Shown piece by piece: positions 1 to 9,261 of a stretch of DNA of 64,000 nucleotides. The DNA is from Chloroflexi bacterium UBA4733. GTDB taxonomy: Bacteria; Chloroflexota; UBA4733. The DNA is taken from the NCBI GenBank assembly GCA_002404055.1, contig DHIZ01000107.1, positions 7,020-71,019 of the forward strand, given 5' to 3'. The position numbers were made by a program, and so were the translations under genes. Below the pieces are notes generated by a model that was not told where the DNA came from, did not search any database, and saw only the letters and a list, made by a program, of their open reading frames with translations. Each line of letters starts with the position of its first letter. Within the stretch, counting starts at the first letter, position 1.

Positions 1-1
1 G

Positions 2-1597
2 CACGGCACCCTGGAACCGACCGCCCGGCTGCGCGTGGAACTAATCGATCCTGGCCGCAACTGGGTACGCACGACCGTCGTGGACGACGCCACCGGGCAA
101 CCGCTGCCCTGCCGCATCCACTTTCGCTCGCCGCAAGGCGTGCCCTACGCCCCGCATGGCCACCACGCCCATGTGAACTCCAACAACGGGACCTGGCACA
201 TCGACGTTGGCGGTGATGTTCGGCTGGGCCAGATCAGCTATGCCTACATCGACGGCCGCTGCGAGGGCTGGCTGCCGCGCGGCGAGGTGCTCGTGGATGT
301 GGCGCGCGGCTTCGAGTACGAGCCGCTGCGCACCAGCGTGACCATCGCGCCCGGCCAGCAGGTGCTCCAGCTCCGCCTGAAGCGCTGGATCGACATGAAC
401 GCCCGCGGCTACTACAGCGGTGACACCCACGTCCATTTCCTCTCCACGCAGGGCGGCGCTTTTGAAGCGCGCGGCGAAGACCTCAACGTGGTCAACCTGC
501 TGCTATCGCAATGGGGCAGCCTCTTCACCAATACTGAAGAGTTCACGGGAGCGCCGCACCACTCGCCGGACGGTCGCACCATCGTCTACGCGACCCAGGA
601 GAACCGCCAGCACATGCTCGGCCACCTGACCTTGCTGGGTTTGAAAGAGCACGTCATGCCCTGGTGTACCGGCGGGCTGAGCGAGGCGGAGCTTGGCAGC
701 ACCCTGGAGACCACCATGTCCGCCTGGGCCGATGCCTGCCACGCCCAGGGCGGCACCGTCATCCTCCCCCACCTGCCCACGCCCAACGGCGAGCCGGCCG
801 CGCTAATCGCCACCGGTCGCGCCGATGCCGTGGAGATGCTGCGCCACGGCATGTACATGCACCAGGAATACTATCGCTACCTCAACGCCGGCTATCGCCT
901 GCCCCTCGTCGGCGGCACCGACAAGATGACCAGCGACGTACCGGTCGGCCTCTACCGCACCTACGTCCGCATCCCGGCCGGCGAGGCCTTCACCTACGAT
1001 AACTGGTGCCGGCGCCTGCGCCAGGGGCGCACCTTCCTCAGCGGTGGTCCCATCCTGCACTTCCGGGTCGACGGCCAGGAGGTGGGCGACACGCTCACCC
1101 TCCCCGGCAATGGCGGCACCGTGGAAATTGAGGCCTGGGCGGAGTCCACCCTGCCGATCCATAGCCTGCAGATCATCCAACAGGGACGCGTCGTCGCCGC
1201 GACGGAGCAGGCGGGAGGTGTCCGGCGCCTGGAACTCCGCCAGAAGCTGCACATCGACCACCATACCTGGCTGGCAGCGCGCTGCGGTGGACCCGGCTAC
1301 GCCACGGCGATTCCCCACTTTGACACGTGGCAGCGCGGCATCATGGCGCACACCTCGCCGGTCTACATCGCCGTGGGAGAACCCTGGCAGATGTTCGATG
1401 CCGGGACGGCCACCTATATGTTGACGCTGCTGGATGGCACCCTCAGTTACATCCGCCAGCGCAGCCCGCAGTATCCCCCCGGCGCCGTCACCCACCCCCA
1501 CGGCGACGATGACCACCTGGCCTTCCTGGAAAGACCCTTTCAGGAGGCAATCCAGGCGATCCACCGTCGCATGCACGAGCGCGGCATCGCGCATTGA
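2..1597 (+). CDS. CehA/McbA-type PHP metallohydrolase, 5'-truncated by the window edge
   Basis: The reading frame is open from the first bases, so the true start lies outside the window. The visible 531 residues align along their length with the C-terminal part of the 868-residue protein at 46436-49042. The GTG at 35 is therefore probably an internal valine. The PHP-like metal motif D-T-H-V-H is at nt 422-436, and further shared landmarks are TQENRQHMLGH, HLPTPNGEP and GGTDKM. CehA/McbA proteins are metal-dependent hydrolases, some of which cleave carbamate esters or aryl glycosides. The substrate here is unknown. No signal peptide can be judged. The gene converges on the SBP at 1767-3215 across an inverted repeat. 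Family membership is confident; the reaction is not. Confidence 0.8.
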   Translation, partial: HGTLEPTARLRVELIDPGRNWVRTTVVDDATGQPLPCRIHFRSPQGVPYAPHGHHAHVNSNNGTWHIDVGGDVRLGQISYAYIDGRCEGWLPRGEVLVDVARGFEYEPLRTSVTIAPGQQVLQLRLKRWIDMNARGYYSGDTHVHFLSTQGGAFEARGEDLNVVNLLLSQWGSLFTNTEEFTGAPHHSPDGRTIVYATQENRQHMLGHLTLLGLKEHVMPWCTGGLSEAELGSTLETTMSAWADACHAQGGTVILPHLPTPNGEPAALIATGRADAVEMLRHGMYMHQEYYRYLNAGYRLPLVGGTDKMTSDVPVGLYRTYVRIPAGEAFTYDNWCRRLRQGRTFLSGGPILHFRVDGQEVGDTLTLPGNGGTVEIEAWAESTLPIHSLQIIQQGRVVAATEQAGGVRRLELRQKLHIDHHTWLAARCGGPGYATAIPHFDTWQRGIMAHTSPVYIAVGEPWQMFDAGTATYMLTLLDGTLSYIRQRSPQYPPGAVTHPHGDDDHLAFLERPFQEAIQAIHRRMHERGIAH

Positions 1598-1654
1598 CGG
1601 CCGATGGGCCATACCGGCGATAGCGTCAGGCGTGATGCAGAGCCGTACACCCGT

Positions 1655-1749
1655 GTAGGGGCAGGTCCCCGTGCCTGCCCTTTTACCGGATGCAAACAAC
1701 GATCGCTTGCCGCAAGGCGAGCAGGGCAGGCACGGGGACCTGCCCCTAC
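1655..1749. repeat. 26-bp perfect inverted repeat between convergent genes
   Basis: The arms at 1655-1680 and 1724-1749 are perfect reverse complements (arm begins GTAGGGGCAGGTCCCC) around a 43-nt loop, with TTTT directly after the left arm. The element sits between the stops of two convergent genes. It could act as a bidirectional terminator, or be a copy of a dispersed palindromic repeat or small non-autonomous element. Confidence 0.7.
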
Positions 1750-1766
1750 GGCGCGATACCCGCCGC

Positions 1767-3215
1767 TCACTTCCCCCAATAGTCCGAATATTGCGCCAGA
1801 AGCGTCTGCTGCGCCGTATCCAGCGCCTGGCGGGTGGGCGTCTTCAGACTCAGCACATCGTTCTGCGCCTGGTTCAGCGCCGTTAACATAACATCAGTGT
1901 ACGGCCAGCGCCATTGGGCGGTGGGGAGTTCGGCGATGAAGAGCTGGCCTGGTGACCCGATGGTCTGTTTCACCTGGTCCAGCGCGGCCAGCGACGCCGG
2001 CAACTGGTGGGTCGCCTGGTAATAGGTGACCTGATTCTGGGTGTCGGCCAGGAAGGTGTACAGTTGCTGCACTGCCTCCGGGCGCTTGCCGCCAACGGGC
2101 CGAGCGAAGGAAAAGCCACCCTGCCAGGTGCCGTTCTTGCCTCCCGGCGGATGGGGCACGACACCGCCGCCATATTGGAAGGTCGGCGTCCCCTGCTGCA
2201 TGGCGCCGGTCAGCCCCCAATGCGCCGGGATCATGGCCACCCGCTGATCTTGGGCGAAGGACTTCATCAGGTCGCCGCTCACGCCGGCGCTGGTCAACGC
2301 CGTCGGCGTCCCATACTGCTTGGCGTAGCCCAGCATCCAGTCGTAGGCCTGAACGTTCTCCGGCCGGTTGAGTGTGGGCCGGAAAGTCTGGTCGTCGAAG
2401 TAGTCGCCCCCGAAGGTCCAGATCCAGCCGATGTTATACCAGTTGCCAATCCAGGGCAGCATGCCGAAGCGTTGGGTGCTGGGCGTGCCGCCCTGCTGGG
2501 TAAGCACCTGGGCGTAGTGGTTGAGATCGTCCCAACTTTGCGGGCCGAGCTTGGCGTCGAGGCCGGCCTGCTGCAACTGTCCCACGTTCCAGTAGAGGCC
2601 GCGAATACCGGTGTCCTGCGGCATGGCGTAGAGCTTCCCTTTATAGGTCGCCTCCTTGACCGTCGGCGCCAGGAAAGTCTTCACCGGGTCAAGGCCGCGC
2701 AGCAGGTCGTCCACCGGCTGGAAGAGCCCTTTCACTGCCCAGGTCCCCACCAGGTAGCGGTCGAAGTGGGTGACGTCGGGCGGCGTGCCGGCAGCGATCA
2801 TCGTCTGTAGCTTGGTCACGTCGACCGTCGGGCTGACGTTTACCTGGAGGCCGGGATTGGCGGCCTCGAAGCGCGGCGTTAGCAGCTTCCAGCCGGCCAC
2901 CAACCCCACGGAGCTGGGTAGAAAGACGCTGAAGACGGCGCTTGCCGCCGCTGGCGCAGTCACCGCGGCGGCGGCCGTGGTACTGCTGCCGGTTGACGAC
3001 GCAGTGCCATGCGTTGTCGCCGTCACCGTCGCGGCCGAGGTGATCCCCTGAGTCGCGCCGGCCTTTGTGGTGGCTGCTACCGTCGCGGCCGATGTGACCG
3101 CTTGCGTCCCATTACCGGCGCCGCCGCACGCCGTCAACAGCGCGCTGCCGGTTAGCGCGCCAAAGGCCAGGCCAAGAAGCCGGCGACGACTGGTGGAAAA
3201 CTGCACTGTGACCAT
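1767..3215 (-). CDS. Extracellular solute-binding lipoprotein (family 1 type)
   Basis: This 482-residue ABC-type substrate-binding protein starts with a twin-arginine-like SRRRLLG segment and a lipobox LTAC. A Thr/Ala/Val-rich linker of about 60 residues precedes the binding fold. Sugar-SBP landmarks include GTPPDVTHFDRY, GKLYAMPQDTG and a Trp-rich WIGNWYNIGWIWTFGGDY stretch. The ATG at 3215 is preceded by a GGAGGG Shine-Dalgarno. It is expected to be membrane-anchored outside the cell and to bind a sugar or similar solute. No permease or ATPase gene is adjacent. The start region faces ctaA divergently. Confidence 0.85.
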   Translation of the reverse strand: MVTVQFSTSRRRLLGLAFGALTGSALLTACGGAGNGTQAVTSAATVAATTKAGATQGITSAATVTATTHGTASSTGSSTTAAAAVTAPAAASAVFSVFLPSSVGLVAGWKLLTPRFEAANPGLQVNVSPTVDVTKLQTMIAAGTPPDVTHFDRYLVGTWAVKGLFQPVDDLLRGLDPVKTFLAPTVKEATYKGKLYAMPQDTGIRGLYWNVGQLQQAGLDAKLGPQSWDDLNHYAQVLTQQGGTPSTQRFGMLPWIGNWYNIGWIWTFGGDYFDDQTFRPTLNRPENVQAYDWMLGYAKQYGTPTALTSAGVSGDLMKSFAQDQRVAMIPAHWGLTGAMQQGTPTFQYGGGVVPHPPGGKNGTWQGGFSFARPVGGKRPEAVQQLYTFLADTQNQVTYYQATHQLPASLAALDQVKQTIGSPGQLFIAELPTAQWRWPYTDVMLTALNQAQNDVLSLKTPTRQALDTAQQTLLAQYSDYWGK

Positions 3216-3330
3216 GCTGGGCGATTCCCTCCGCTCAAACGTTACGCCAGAGATAAAGGACGTGGGGCAGGTACTGCACCGATTATATAGCCCGGTATTC
3301 CAACTGGTCAGTGGCGCAACTGCCGGGACT

Positions 3331-3378
3331 AGCCTGCTTGAGCAGGCTTGTCGATCGTAGCGCTACGATTTATCGTAG
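3331..3378. promoter_or_regulatory. Palindrome cluster in a divergent intergenic region
   Basis: Between the divergent SBP (start 3215) and ctaA (start 3424) lies an 8-2-8 perfect palindrome, AGCCTGCT-TG-AGCAGGCT (3331-3348). A 16-nt perfect palindrome, ATCGTAGCGCTACGAT (3354-3369), follows, and ATCGTAG recurs at 3372-3378. These could be operator sites or a small hairpin. The binding protein is unknown. Confidence 0.4.
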
Positions 3379-3423
3379 GGTGGGCCTGATCGCCTTGGCG
3401 GCGGGTATGATCCTACGCAGGGC

Positions 3424-4473
3424 ATGAGAGCACAACATAGGGTAGGCGAGGTGGGGCCGGTATCAATCGAGCGTTTTCGGGCCACAGCACGCCGGCCGTT
3501 GGCCTGGCTGGGTGTGATAACGACCGTCGGCATGTTCATCGTGGTGGCGATGGGCGACCTGGTGACGAATGCCGGGGCCGCCGAAGGCTGTGGCCGCTCC
3601 TGGCCGCTCTGCCATGGTCAGTTCGTGCCCACCTTCACGGCGCAGACGCTGATCGAGTTCAGCCACCGGGCAGTCGTCGGTCTGGTCAGTGTCGGTGTTA
3701 TCGCCCTGGCCGCCGGCACCTTCCTGCGCACGCCCTGGCGGCGGGAGACACAGATATTGGCGCCGGCGCTGGTCTTCTTCCTGGTCCTGCAGGCTGTTCT
3801 GGGCGGCATGGCAGTGCTCTGGCCGCAGTCGCCACCCGTGCTCGCCCTGCACCTGGGCATTTCCCTGATCGCCCTGGCCACGGTGTTGCTGACGACTGCG
3901 CTGCTTTTAGAAGAAGAGCAAGCTGATCGGCTGCGCGATCGACCAGCGCCGTTGCGGTTCCGACGGCTCTGCTGGGCGGCGCTGCTCTACCTGTACGCCC
4001 TGGTTTACCTGGGGGCCTTCGTCCGCCACAGCAACGCGCAACTGGCTTGCAGCGGCTGGCCCTTCTGCAACGGCGCGCTCATCCCCACGCTCCAGGGCCC
4101 TGTCCTGATCAATTTCGGACATCGCCTGGCGTCGCTCGGCGCTGTGGTGCTGTTCGGCTACCTCTACTGGTCGGCCCGCCCGCTGCGCGCCCAACGGCCG
4201 GACCTCTACTGGGGCAGCGTTGCTGCACTGCTGGCGCTGCTGGCGCAGGCGGGTAGCGGCGCGCTGGTCGCCCTCTCCGACATGACCCTCTGGTCGGCGC
4301 TGCTACACGGCGCGCTGATCAGCCTGGTCTTTAGCGCCGTTAGCTACCTCTGCCTGCACGTGCTGCCACGGCCCCGTCTGGCACGGACCGAGACTCAAGC
4401 CGCTCCAGGACCTGCGGTTGCTCCGAGCGCCCCCTCCTTTGTGCCGGCAGGTATCAAGGGCACACGGAGCTAA
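3424..4473 (+). CDS. ctaA: Heme A synthase (CtaA/COX15 family)
   Basis: This 349-residue polytopic membrane protein has about eight hydrophobic helices in two homologous halves. Each half carries a cysteine pair (CGRSWPLC and CSGWPFC) and heme-ligand-type histidines (EFSHRAVVG, LALHLGIS, NFGHRLAS, LLHGALIS). This is the CtaA pattern for converting heme O to heme A for cytochrome c oxidase in the plasma membrane. It implies an aerobic respiratory chain. The start is either ATG 3424 or GTG 3454; the first transmembrane helix follows both. No ctaB or oxidase subunit is nearby. Confidence 0.93.
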   Translation: MRAQHRVGEVGPVSIERFRATARRPLAWLGVITTVGMFIVVAMGDLVTNAGAAEGCGRSWPLCHGQFVPTFTAQTLIEFSHRAVVGLVSVGVIALAAGTFLRTPWRRETQILAPALVFFLVLQAVLGGMAVLWPQSPPVLALHLGISLIALATVLLTTALLLEEEQADRLRDRPAPLRFRRLCWAALLYLYALVYLGAFVRHSNAQLACSGWPFCNGALIPTLQGPVLINFGHRLASLGAVVLFGYLYWSARPLRAQRPDLYWGSVAALLALLAQAGSGALVALSDMTLWSALLHGALISLVFSAVSYLCLHVLPRPRLARTETQAAPGPAVAPSAPSFVPAGIKGTRS

Positions 4474-4481
4474 GCGACAGG

Positions 4482-5036
4482 ATGGCCTTGCCCGAACAAC
4501 GTGGTCCCTGGCAGTGCCTGGACAGCCGTGTCGCCTACACCAACCCCTGGATCACCGTGCGGGAAGATCGCGTCATCCAGCCGGATGGCCGGCCAGGGGT
4601 CTACGGCGTGGTGGAGTGCAACCCCGCCGTCGGCGTCGTCGCCCTCACGGCCGACGGCCACGTTTACCTCGTCGGCCAGTATCGCTACCCCATGGACGAG
4701 TACTCCTGGGAGATCGTCACCGGCTATACCGAGCCGGGCGAAGACCTCCTGATCGCAGCACAGCGCGAACTCCGCGAAGAGACAGGCCTCACCGCCAGCA
4801 ATTGGACCTCGCTGGGGCATTGCCACATCTCCAACAGCGTGACCAACCAGATCGGCCACCTCTACCTCGCCCAGGGGTTAGAGTCAGGCGTGGCAGCGCC
4901 CGAGCCGACAGAGAACCTCACGGTCAAGGCCGTACCGCTGCGCGAGGCGATGGAGCTTGCACAGTCGAGCGAGATCGTCCAGGCCTTCAGCCTGGTCGGC
5001 CTATACCGGGCGGCACGTGGGAGCGGAATGGACTGA
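4482..5036 (+). CDS. NUDIX hydrolase, ADP-ribose pyrophosphatase-like
   Basis: This 184-residue protein carries a full NUDIX box beginning GYTEPGED and ending RELREETG, with the REx2EE catalytic and Mg-binding residues present. The central barrel motif VALTADGHVYLVGQYRY resembles ADP-ribose/NDP-sugar pyrophosphatases. It probably hydrolyses a nucleoside diphosphate linked to another moiety in the cytoplasm. The ATG is 9 bases after the ctaA stop, so co-transcription with ctaA is likely. The exact substrate cannot be read from sequence. Confidence 0.88.
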   Translation: MALPEQRGPWQCLDSRVAYTNPWITVREDRVIQPDGRPGVYGVVECNPAVGVVALTADGHVYLVGQYRYPMDEYSWEIVTGYTEPGEDLLIAAQRELREETGLTASNWTSLGHCHISNSVTNQIGHLYLAQGLESGVAAPEPTENLTVKAVPLREAMELAQSSEIVQAFSLVGLYRAARGSGMD

Positions 5037-5101
5037 TGGAGACGATTCCCAGTGGCGTCGCTGCAAACTGTAGAAGAGGTGACCGTCGAGGCTGATCCTG
5101 C

Positions 5102-6010
5102 CTATCGCTGCTCCAGCCACTCCATTGTCTCGGCAATCGCGCCTTCCAGGTCGTAATGCGGGCGATACCCCGTCAGGTCTTCCAGCTTGCGCAGGCTGTA
5201 GATGCGGTGGCGGGCGTGAGGGGCCTTGTCCGGCCAGCGGCTGCGGAACTCTTCCACGCTCATGCTGTCGCAGCGCAAGGGCACACCCAGACGCCGGGCG
5301 ATGATCTCGAAATAGACGCGGGTGGTCACGGCATCCGGGCCGGTGCAGTTGAAGACCTGGCCAAAGGCGGCGCTGTTGCCGGCCAGGTGGGCGATGCAAG
5401 AACCGACCTCCCGGTTGCGCACCGGTGCAATCAGCAGCAGCCCTTCCGCCAGCAAGGTCAGGTCGGCGCCGGCGCGCATGTGCGCCAACAACTGCCCATC
5501 GCGCCCCTTCACCGAGCCGGTGCCGAGCACGTTCCCCGCTCCCAGGATGTGCGGCGGACGCAGCGACGTATACGGGAACTGTTGCGCGCGCCAGGCCGCC
5601 TCCAGCACCGCCTCGCAGGCCAGCTTGCCGACACCGTAGCGTCGCTCGGTCTCTTTGGGGGCATCCTCCTGGATGGGAAAAGGACCAGAAATCTCCGGGG
5701 AATAGACGAAGTCGGTGCTGATGAAGACATAATGGCCGGTCCGCCCGGCGAAGGTGGCGACTGCTCCCTCCGCATCCGCCTGCTGGTAGGCGGCGCAATC
5801 GACCACGAGATCAAACTGCTCACCACCCACCGCCTGCGCCAGCGCACCTTCCTGGGTGCGATCGGCCTGGATAAAGCGCACGCCTGCTGCCTGGTTGACT
5901 TTGTTGCCGCGCCCCAGCGAGGTTACCGACCACCCGGCGGCCTGCAACTCCGCCACAATGCCCGAACCGAGAAAGCCGGCTCCGCCGATGACTAGCGCCT
6001 GTCTTGCCAT
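5102..6010 (-). CDS. NAD-dependent epimerase/dehydratase (extended SDR)
   Basis: This 302-residue extended short-chain dehydrogenase has the N-terminal nucleotide-binding motif GGAGFLGSG (residues 9-17), the VFISTDFVYS strand and catalytic Y125xxxK129. The ATG at 6010 is chosen over an in-frame ATG at 6040 because AGGAGGT lies 7 bases before it. Family members act on nucleotide sugars or related sugars and some are isoflavone-reductase-like; the substrate is undefined. It is transcribed away from the neighbouring glycosyltransferase operon, which makes a link to glycan synthesis plausible but unproven. Confidence 0.85.
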   Translation of the reverse strand: MARQALVIGGAGFLGSGIVAELQAAGWSVTSLGRGNKVNQAAGVRFIQADRTQEGALAQAVGGEQFDLVVDCAAYQQADAEGAVATFAGRTGHYVFISTDFVYSPEISGPFPIQEDAPKETERRYGVGKLACEAVLEAAWRAQQFPYTSLRPPHILGAGNVLGTGSVKGRDGQLLAHMRAGADLTLLAEGLLLIAPVRNREVGSCIAHLAGNSAAFGQVFNCTGPDAVTTRVYFEIIARRLGVPLRCDSMSVEEFRSRWPDKAPHARHRIYSLRKLEDLTGYRPHYDLEGAIAETMEWLEQR

Positions 6011-6124
6011 GTGCTGTACCTCCTGTGGCTGAGTATACATAGCCTCTCAGCTACTGAGCCGGAATCTCGTATAGTGGCCCTATTCGTCATCGGCCGGCGC
6101 GCAACGTAAACGGGAACGGTAGCA

Positions 6125-6877
6125 GTGAGTCTAACCTATGCCATCCTGACGCTCAACGAGGCGGCGGAGATCGGCGATTGCATCCGTTCGCTCGGGCCGG
6201 CTGAGGAGCTGCTCGTACTGGACAGCGGCAGTACCGACGCGACGATCCAGGTGGCCCGCGCTGCCGCCCGTCAAATGCCTTTTCCGTTGCGCGTAGCGCA
6301 GCATCCCTTCCGCGACTACGCGGACCAGCGCAACGCGGCCCTCGATCTCGTGCGTACCGATTGGGTCTTTTTCGTCGACGCCGACGAACGCAGTTCGGCC
6401 GAGCAGACGGCGGAAATCGCCGCGCGAACGGCGGCGCGGGATGCACCGGCCGGCTTCTGGGTGCCGCGCGCGAACATCATCTTCGGGTACCGCATGCGGC
6501 ACACCGGCTGGTCGCCGGACTATCAGTTGCGGCTCTTCCAAACTCGTCTTGGTCGCTATGACCCGGCAAGGCCGGTCCACGAGTTGGTCCAACTCAACGG
6601 CCAGGTGGAGCACCTCCAGACGCCGCTGGTCCACTACAACTACCGGCGGGTACGCCAGTTCATCGCCAAGCAGCGCCGCTATGCCCGCCAGGAGGCGCAG
6701 CAGCGGCGGCGCGAGGGCGAAACGGTGCGGCCGCGTGCGCTGCTCACCCTGCCGGTCCGCGAGTTCTACTGGCGCTACGTCACCCTCACCGGCTGGCGCG
6801 ACGGCGGTCACGGCCTCCTGCTCAGCACCCTCATGGCCTGGTACCGCCTGCTGGTGGTGTGGAGGATGAGGGGATGA
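6125..6877 (+). CDS. Glycosyltransferase family 2 (WaaE/KdtX-like)
   Basis: This 250-residue cytoplasmic GT-A glycosyltransferase has the start strand YAILTLNEAAEIGDC, the nucleotide-binding region VLDSGSTDAT and a DxD-type motif in FFVDADER. The stretch DYADQRNAAL is typical of the LPS-core/capsule GT2 subgroup. The start is GTG at 6125. Its stop overlaps the next gene by 4 bases (ATGA), so it is translationally coupled to a second GT2. It probably adds a sugar during assembly of a cell-surface polysaccharide or glycolipid. Confidence 0.87.
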   Translation: MSLTYAILTLNEAAEIGDCIRSLGPAEELLVLDSGSTDATIQVARAAARQMPFPLRVAQHPFRDYADQRNAALDLVRTDWVFFVDADERSSAEQTAEIAARTAARDAPAGFWVPRANIIFGYRMRHTGWSPDYQLRLFQTRLGRYDPARPVHELVQLNGQVEHLQTPLVHYNYRRVRQFIAKQRRYARQEAQQRRREGETVRPRALLTLPVREFYWRYVTLTGWRDGGHGLLLSTLMAWYRLLVVWRMRG

Positions 6878-7833
6878 CGAGTGAGGGAGCCGTCGTCGCA
6901 GCGGTCGTCGTGAGCTGGAACGTGCGCGACCATCTGCGGCGGTGTTTGGAGTCGTTGCGGGTTGCGGCGCTGGAGACGGCGCTGGACGTCTGGGTCGTCG
7001 ATAACGGATCCCGTGACGGCAGTGCCTTGATGATGCAGCAGGAGTTCCCGGAGGTTCACCTGCTGGCGAACGGCGACAATCGCGGCTTCGCTGCGGCCAA
7101 CAACCAGGCGACGCAGGGCAGCGCCGGCAGGTATGTACTCCTGCTGAACCCTGATGCGGAGTTGGGGGTTGGTGCGCTCGCTACCATGTGCCGCTATCTG
7201 GACGATCACCCGCAGGTGGCCATAGTCGGACCGCAGTTGCGCTACGCTAACGGCAGTGTGCAGCCGTCACGCCGGCGCGCGCCGCGCCTGGCGACGGGTT
7301 TTGTGGAGAGTACCCAGCTACAGCAGCGCTGGCCACGCTCCTGGTTGACGGATCGCTATTACATCACTGATCGCTCCGATGATGAGGAGCAACCGGTGGA
7401 TTGGCTCGTCGGGGCTTGCCTGCTGGTGCGTCGCGCCGCGATCGACGCCGTGGGGCTAATGGACGAAGGCTTCCGGCTATACTCGGAAGAACTGGAGTGG
7501 TGCTTACGCTTCCGGCGTGCCGGTTGGGGGGTCGTCTATCTGCCTACGGCGCAGGCGCTGCACCATGAGGGGCAGAGCAGCGGTCAGGACGTCTTTCACC
7601 GGCACCTCCACCATCATCAAAGCAAGTACCGGCTGTATGCGCTGCTCTTTGGCCGGCCGGCGGCAACCGTGCTCCGGTTGTGGATCGCACTGCTCTACCT
7701 TGAGCAGTTTGCGGAGGAACTGGCGAAGCTGGCAGTGGTCCGCCGCAACCGGACCATGCGGCGGCAGCGCCTGCGTGTGGTGGCGCGCATGCTGGTGTGG
7801 CATGTCACCGGCCTGCCCTTTGGTACGCCATGA
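6874..7833 (+). CDS. Glycosyltransferase family 2 (WbbL/rhamnosyltransferase-like)
   Basis: This 319-residue GT2 has VVVSWNVRDHLRRCLESL at the N terminus, the DNGSRDGS loop, the LLLNPDAEL metal region and the late motif LYSEELEWCLR, typical of WbbL-type rhamnosyltransferases. ATG 6874 is preferred over the in-frame GTG at 6859. It overlaps the upstream stop as ATGA and follows GGAGGATGAGGGG. The C-terminal 70 residues are basic and partly hydrophobic, suggesting peripheral membrane association. It is the middle gene of a three-gene glycosyltransferase operon. Confidence 0.88.
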   Translation: MTSEGAVVAAVVVSWNVRDHLRRCLESLRVAALETALDVWVVDNGSRDGSALMMQQEFPEVHLLANGDNRGFAAANNQATQGSAGRYVLLLNPDAELGVGALATMCRYLDDHPQVAIVGPQLRYANGSVQPSRRRAPRLATGFVESTQLQQRWPRSWLTDRYYITDRSDDEEQPVDWLVGACLLVRRAAIDAVGLMDEGFRLYSEELEWCLRFRRAGWGVVYLPTAQALHHEGQSSGQDVFHRHLHHHQSKYRLYALLFGRPAATVLRLWIALLYLEQFAEELAKLAVVRRNRTMRRQRLRVVARMLVWHVTGLPFGTP

Positions 7834-9017
7834 GAGTGCTGTTCGTCACGGGAGAATTCCCCCCGACTCCTGGTGGCGTTGGTGACTATACCGACCGACT
7901 CGCCGGCGCGCTGACGGACCAGGGTCATGTCGTCGGCGTGTTCACCTCGGCACGAGCATCGGATGGCGAGGCGGCGAACACCGATACTGTCTGGGCCAAC
8001 CGTCCCGGCGCCAGCATCTGGCGCTCGGTCGGACGTTGGAACCTGCGCGCCTGGCGCACGCTGGCCGCACAAATACAATCGTGGCGGCCGGATGTGGTCC
8101 ATATCCAATATCAGGCCGGCGCCTACGGGTTGCGCGGCGCCGTCACCCTCTATCCCTGGCTGCTTCGCCTGTGGAATGTCCGCCCGCTGAGCGTCGTCAC
8201 CTTCCACGACCTGTTGCCGCCGCATATGTTCTCCGGGTCGGGCCGCCTGGGGTTCGATCGCCGGGCGGTGGCCTGGCTCGGGCGGGGGGCGGACGCGGCG
8301 ATTGCCACCAATGCCGACGATGCTCGCCAATTGGTGACAATGCAGGCCCGGCGCGTCTGGCAAGTACCAATCGGCGCGAACATCCCCGTTGTTTCGTCGC
8401 CAAACCGTCAGGATTTGCGCGCCCAATACGGCATCGTTCGCGAAGCGCCATTGCTGGCCTATTTTGGCTTCTATAACGCCTCCAAAGGGTTGCTGGAACT
8501 GCTCACGGCATTCGCCGCCCTGACCCAGCAGCGGCCCGACGCGCGGCTGCTACTGATCGGCGGTGGCGCCGGTCAAACCGACCCGACGAACGTGCAGTTC
8601 GCCGAGCGCTTGCGCCAGCACGCGCAGTCCCTGGCGGTGTCCGACCGCCTGATCTGGACCGGTTACACCGATGCCGCCGGTGTCTCCGCATGTCTGCACG
8701 CTGCCGATGTGGTCGTGCTGCCCTTTCGCGACGGCGTGTCGCTCCGCCGCGGAACGTTCATGGCAGCCCTGAGCCACGGCTGTGCCATCGTCAGCACCAT
8801 CCCCCCTGCGCCAGTCGTGGGTCTGGAAGAGGCGGTCTTGCTTTGCCGTGCCAACGATCCCGTCGACCTGCAGCGAGCCATGGAAGAGAGTCTGGACCCG
8901 GCGCTGCAAGCCCGTCTGCGGCGGGCGGCGGGCGCCGCGGCGGGCCAGTTTTCCTGGGAAACGATAGCGGCCTCCCATTCAGCCATCTATCATGCTTTAT
9001 GTTACTGCGATGCCTGA
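7830..9017 (+). CDS. Glycosyltransferase family 4 (GT-B)
   Basis: This 395-residue GT-B enzyme opens with MRVLFVTGEFPPTPGGVGDY, the usual acceptor-domain start of GT4. The C-terminal donor domain contains LLIGGGAG and AADVVVLPFRDGVS, followed by ALSHGCAIVST. The canonical E-x7-E appears degenerate in PFRDGVSLRRGTF. The ATG at 7830 overlaps the upstream stop by 4 bases (ATGA). This completes a coupled glycosyltransferase trio likely involved in surface glycan synthesis. Confidence 0.87.
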   Translation: MRVLFVTGEFPPTPGGVGDYTDRLAGALTDQGHVVGVFTSARASDGEAANTDTVWANRPGASIWRSVGRWNLRAWRTLAAQIQSWRPDVVHIQYQAGAYGLRGAVTLYPWLLRLWNVRPLSVVTFHDLLPPHMFSGSGRLGFDRRAVAWLGRGADAAIATNADDARQLVTMQARRVWQVPIGANIPVVSSPNRQDLRAQYGIVREAPLLAYFGFYNASKGLLELLTAFAALTQQRPDARLLLIGGGAGQTDPTNVQFAERLRQHAQSLAVSDRLIWTGYTDAAGVSACLHAADVVVLPFRDGVSLRRGTFMAALSHGCAIVSTIPPAPVVGLEEAVLLCRANDPVDLQRAMEESLDPALQARLRRAAGAAAGQFSWETIAASHSAIYHALCYCDA

Positions 9018-9139
9018 AAACACGAGCATTGACAGTATCTTCGATATTAACGTCTGTTGTTACTTCCGACCTGTGTAGGATGATGTGGCTATCGCTGTTC
9101 AAGTGCTTTGCGCTCATCCATCTGGTGTAGGCGTGAAAG

Positions 9140-9154
9140 GTATATCGTTATACT
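9140..9154 (+). promoter_or_regulatory. Possible promoter -10/operator upstream of the LuxR-type regulator
   Basis: A TATACT hexamer at 9149-9154 overlaps an exact 5-4-5 palindrome, GTATA-TCGT-TATAC (9140-9153). No good -35 box is present, so this is a weak, possibly activator-dependent, promoter candidate for the gene at 9262. Nothing else is recognisable in 9018-9261. Confidence 0.3.
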
Positions 9155-9261
9155 ACGGAGCGGACTATGGGGAAGACAGAACGGGCGCCAGGACGGTGTT
9201 CGACGGCGGCTCGACTGCAGGTCGCTGAGGTCAGGGGGATGGGCGTGGAGGAGCATACGGC

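Noticed and set aside
5102..9017. A complete surface-polysaccharide biosynthesis locus
   Set aside because: Only an epimerase and three glycosyltransferases are present; no polymerase, flippase, exporter or priming transferase is seen.
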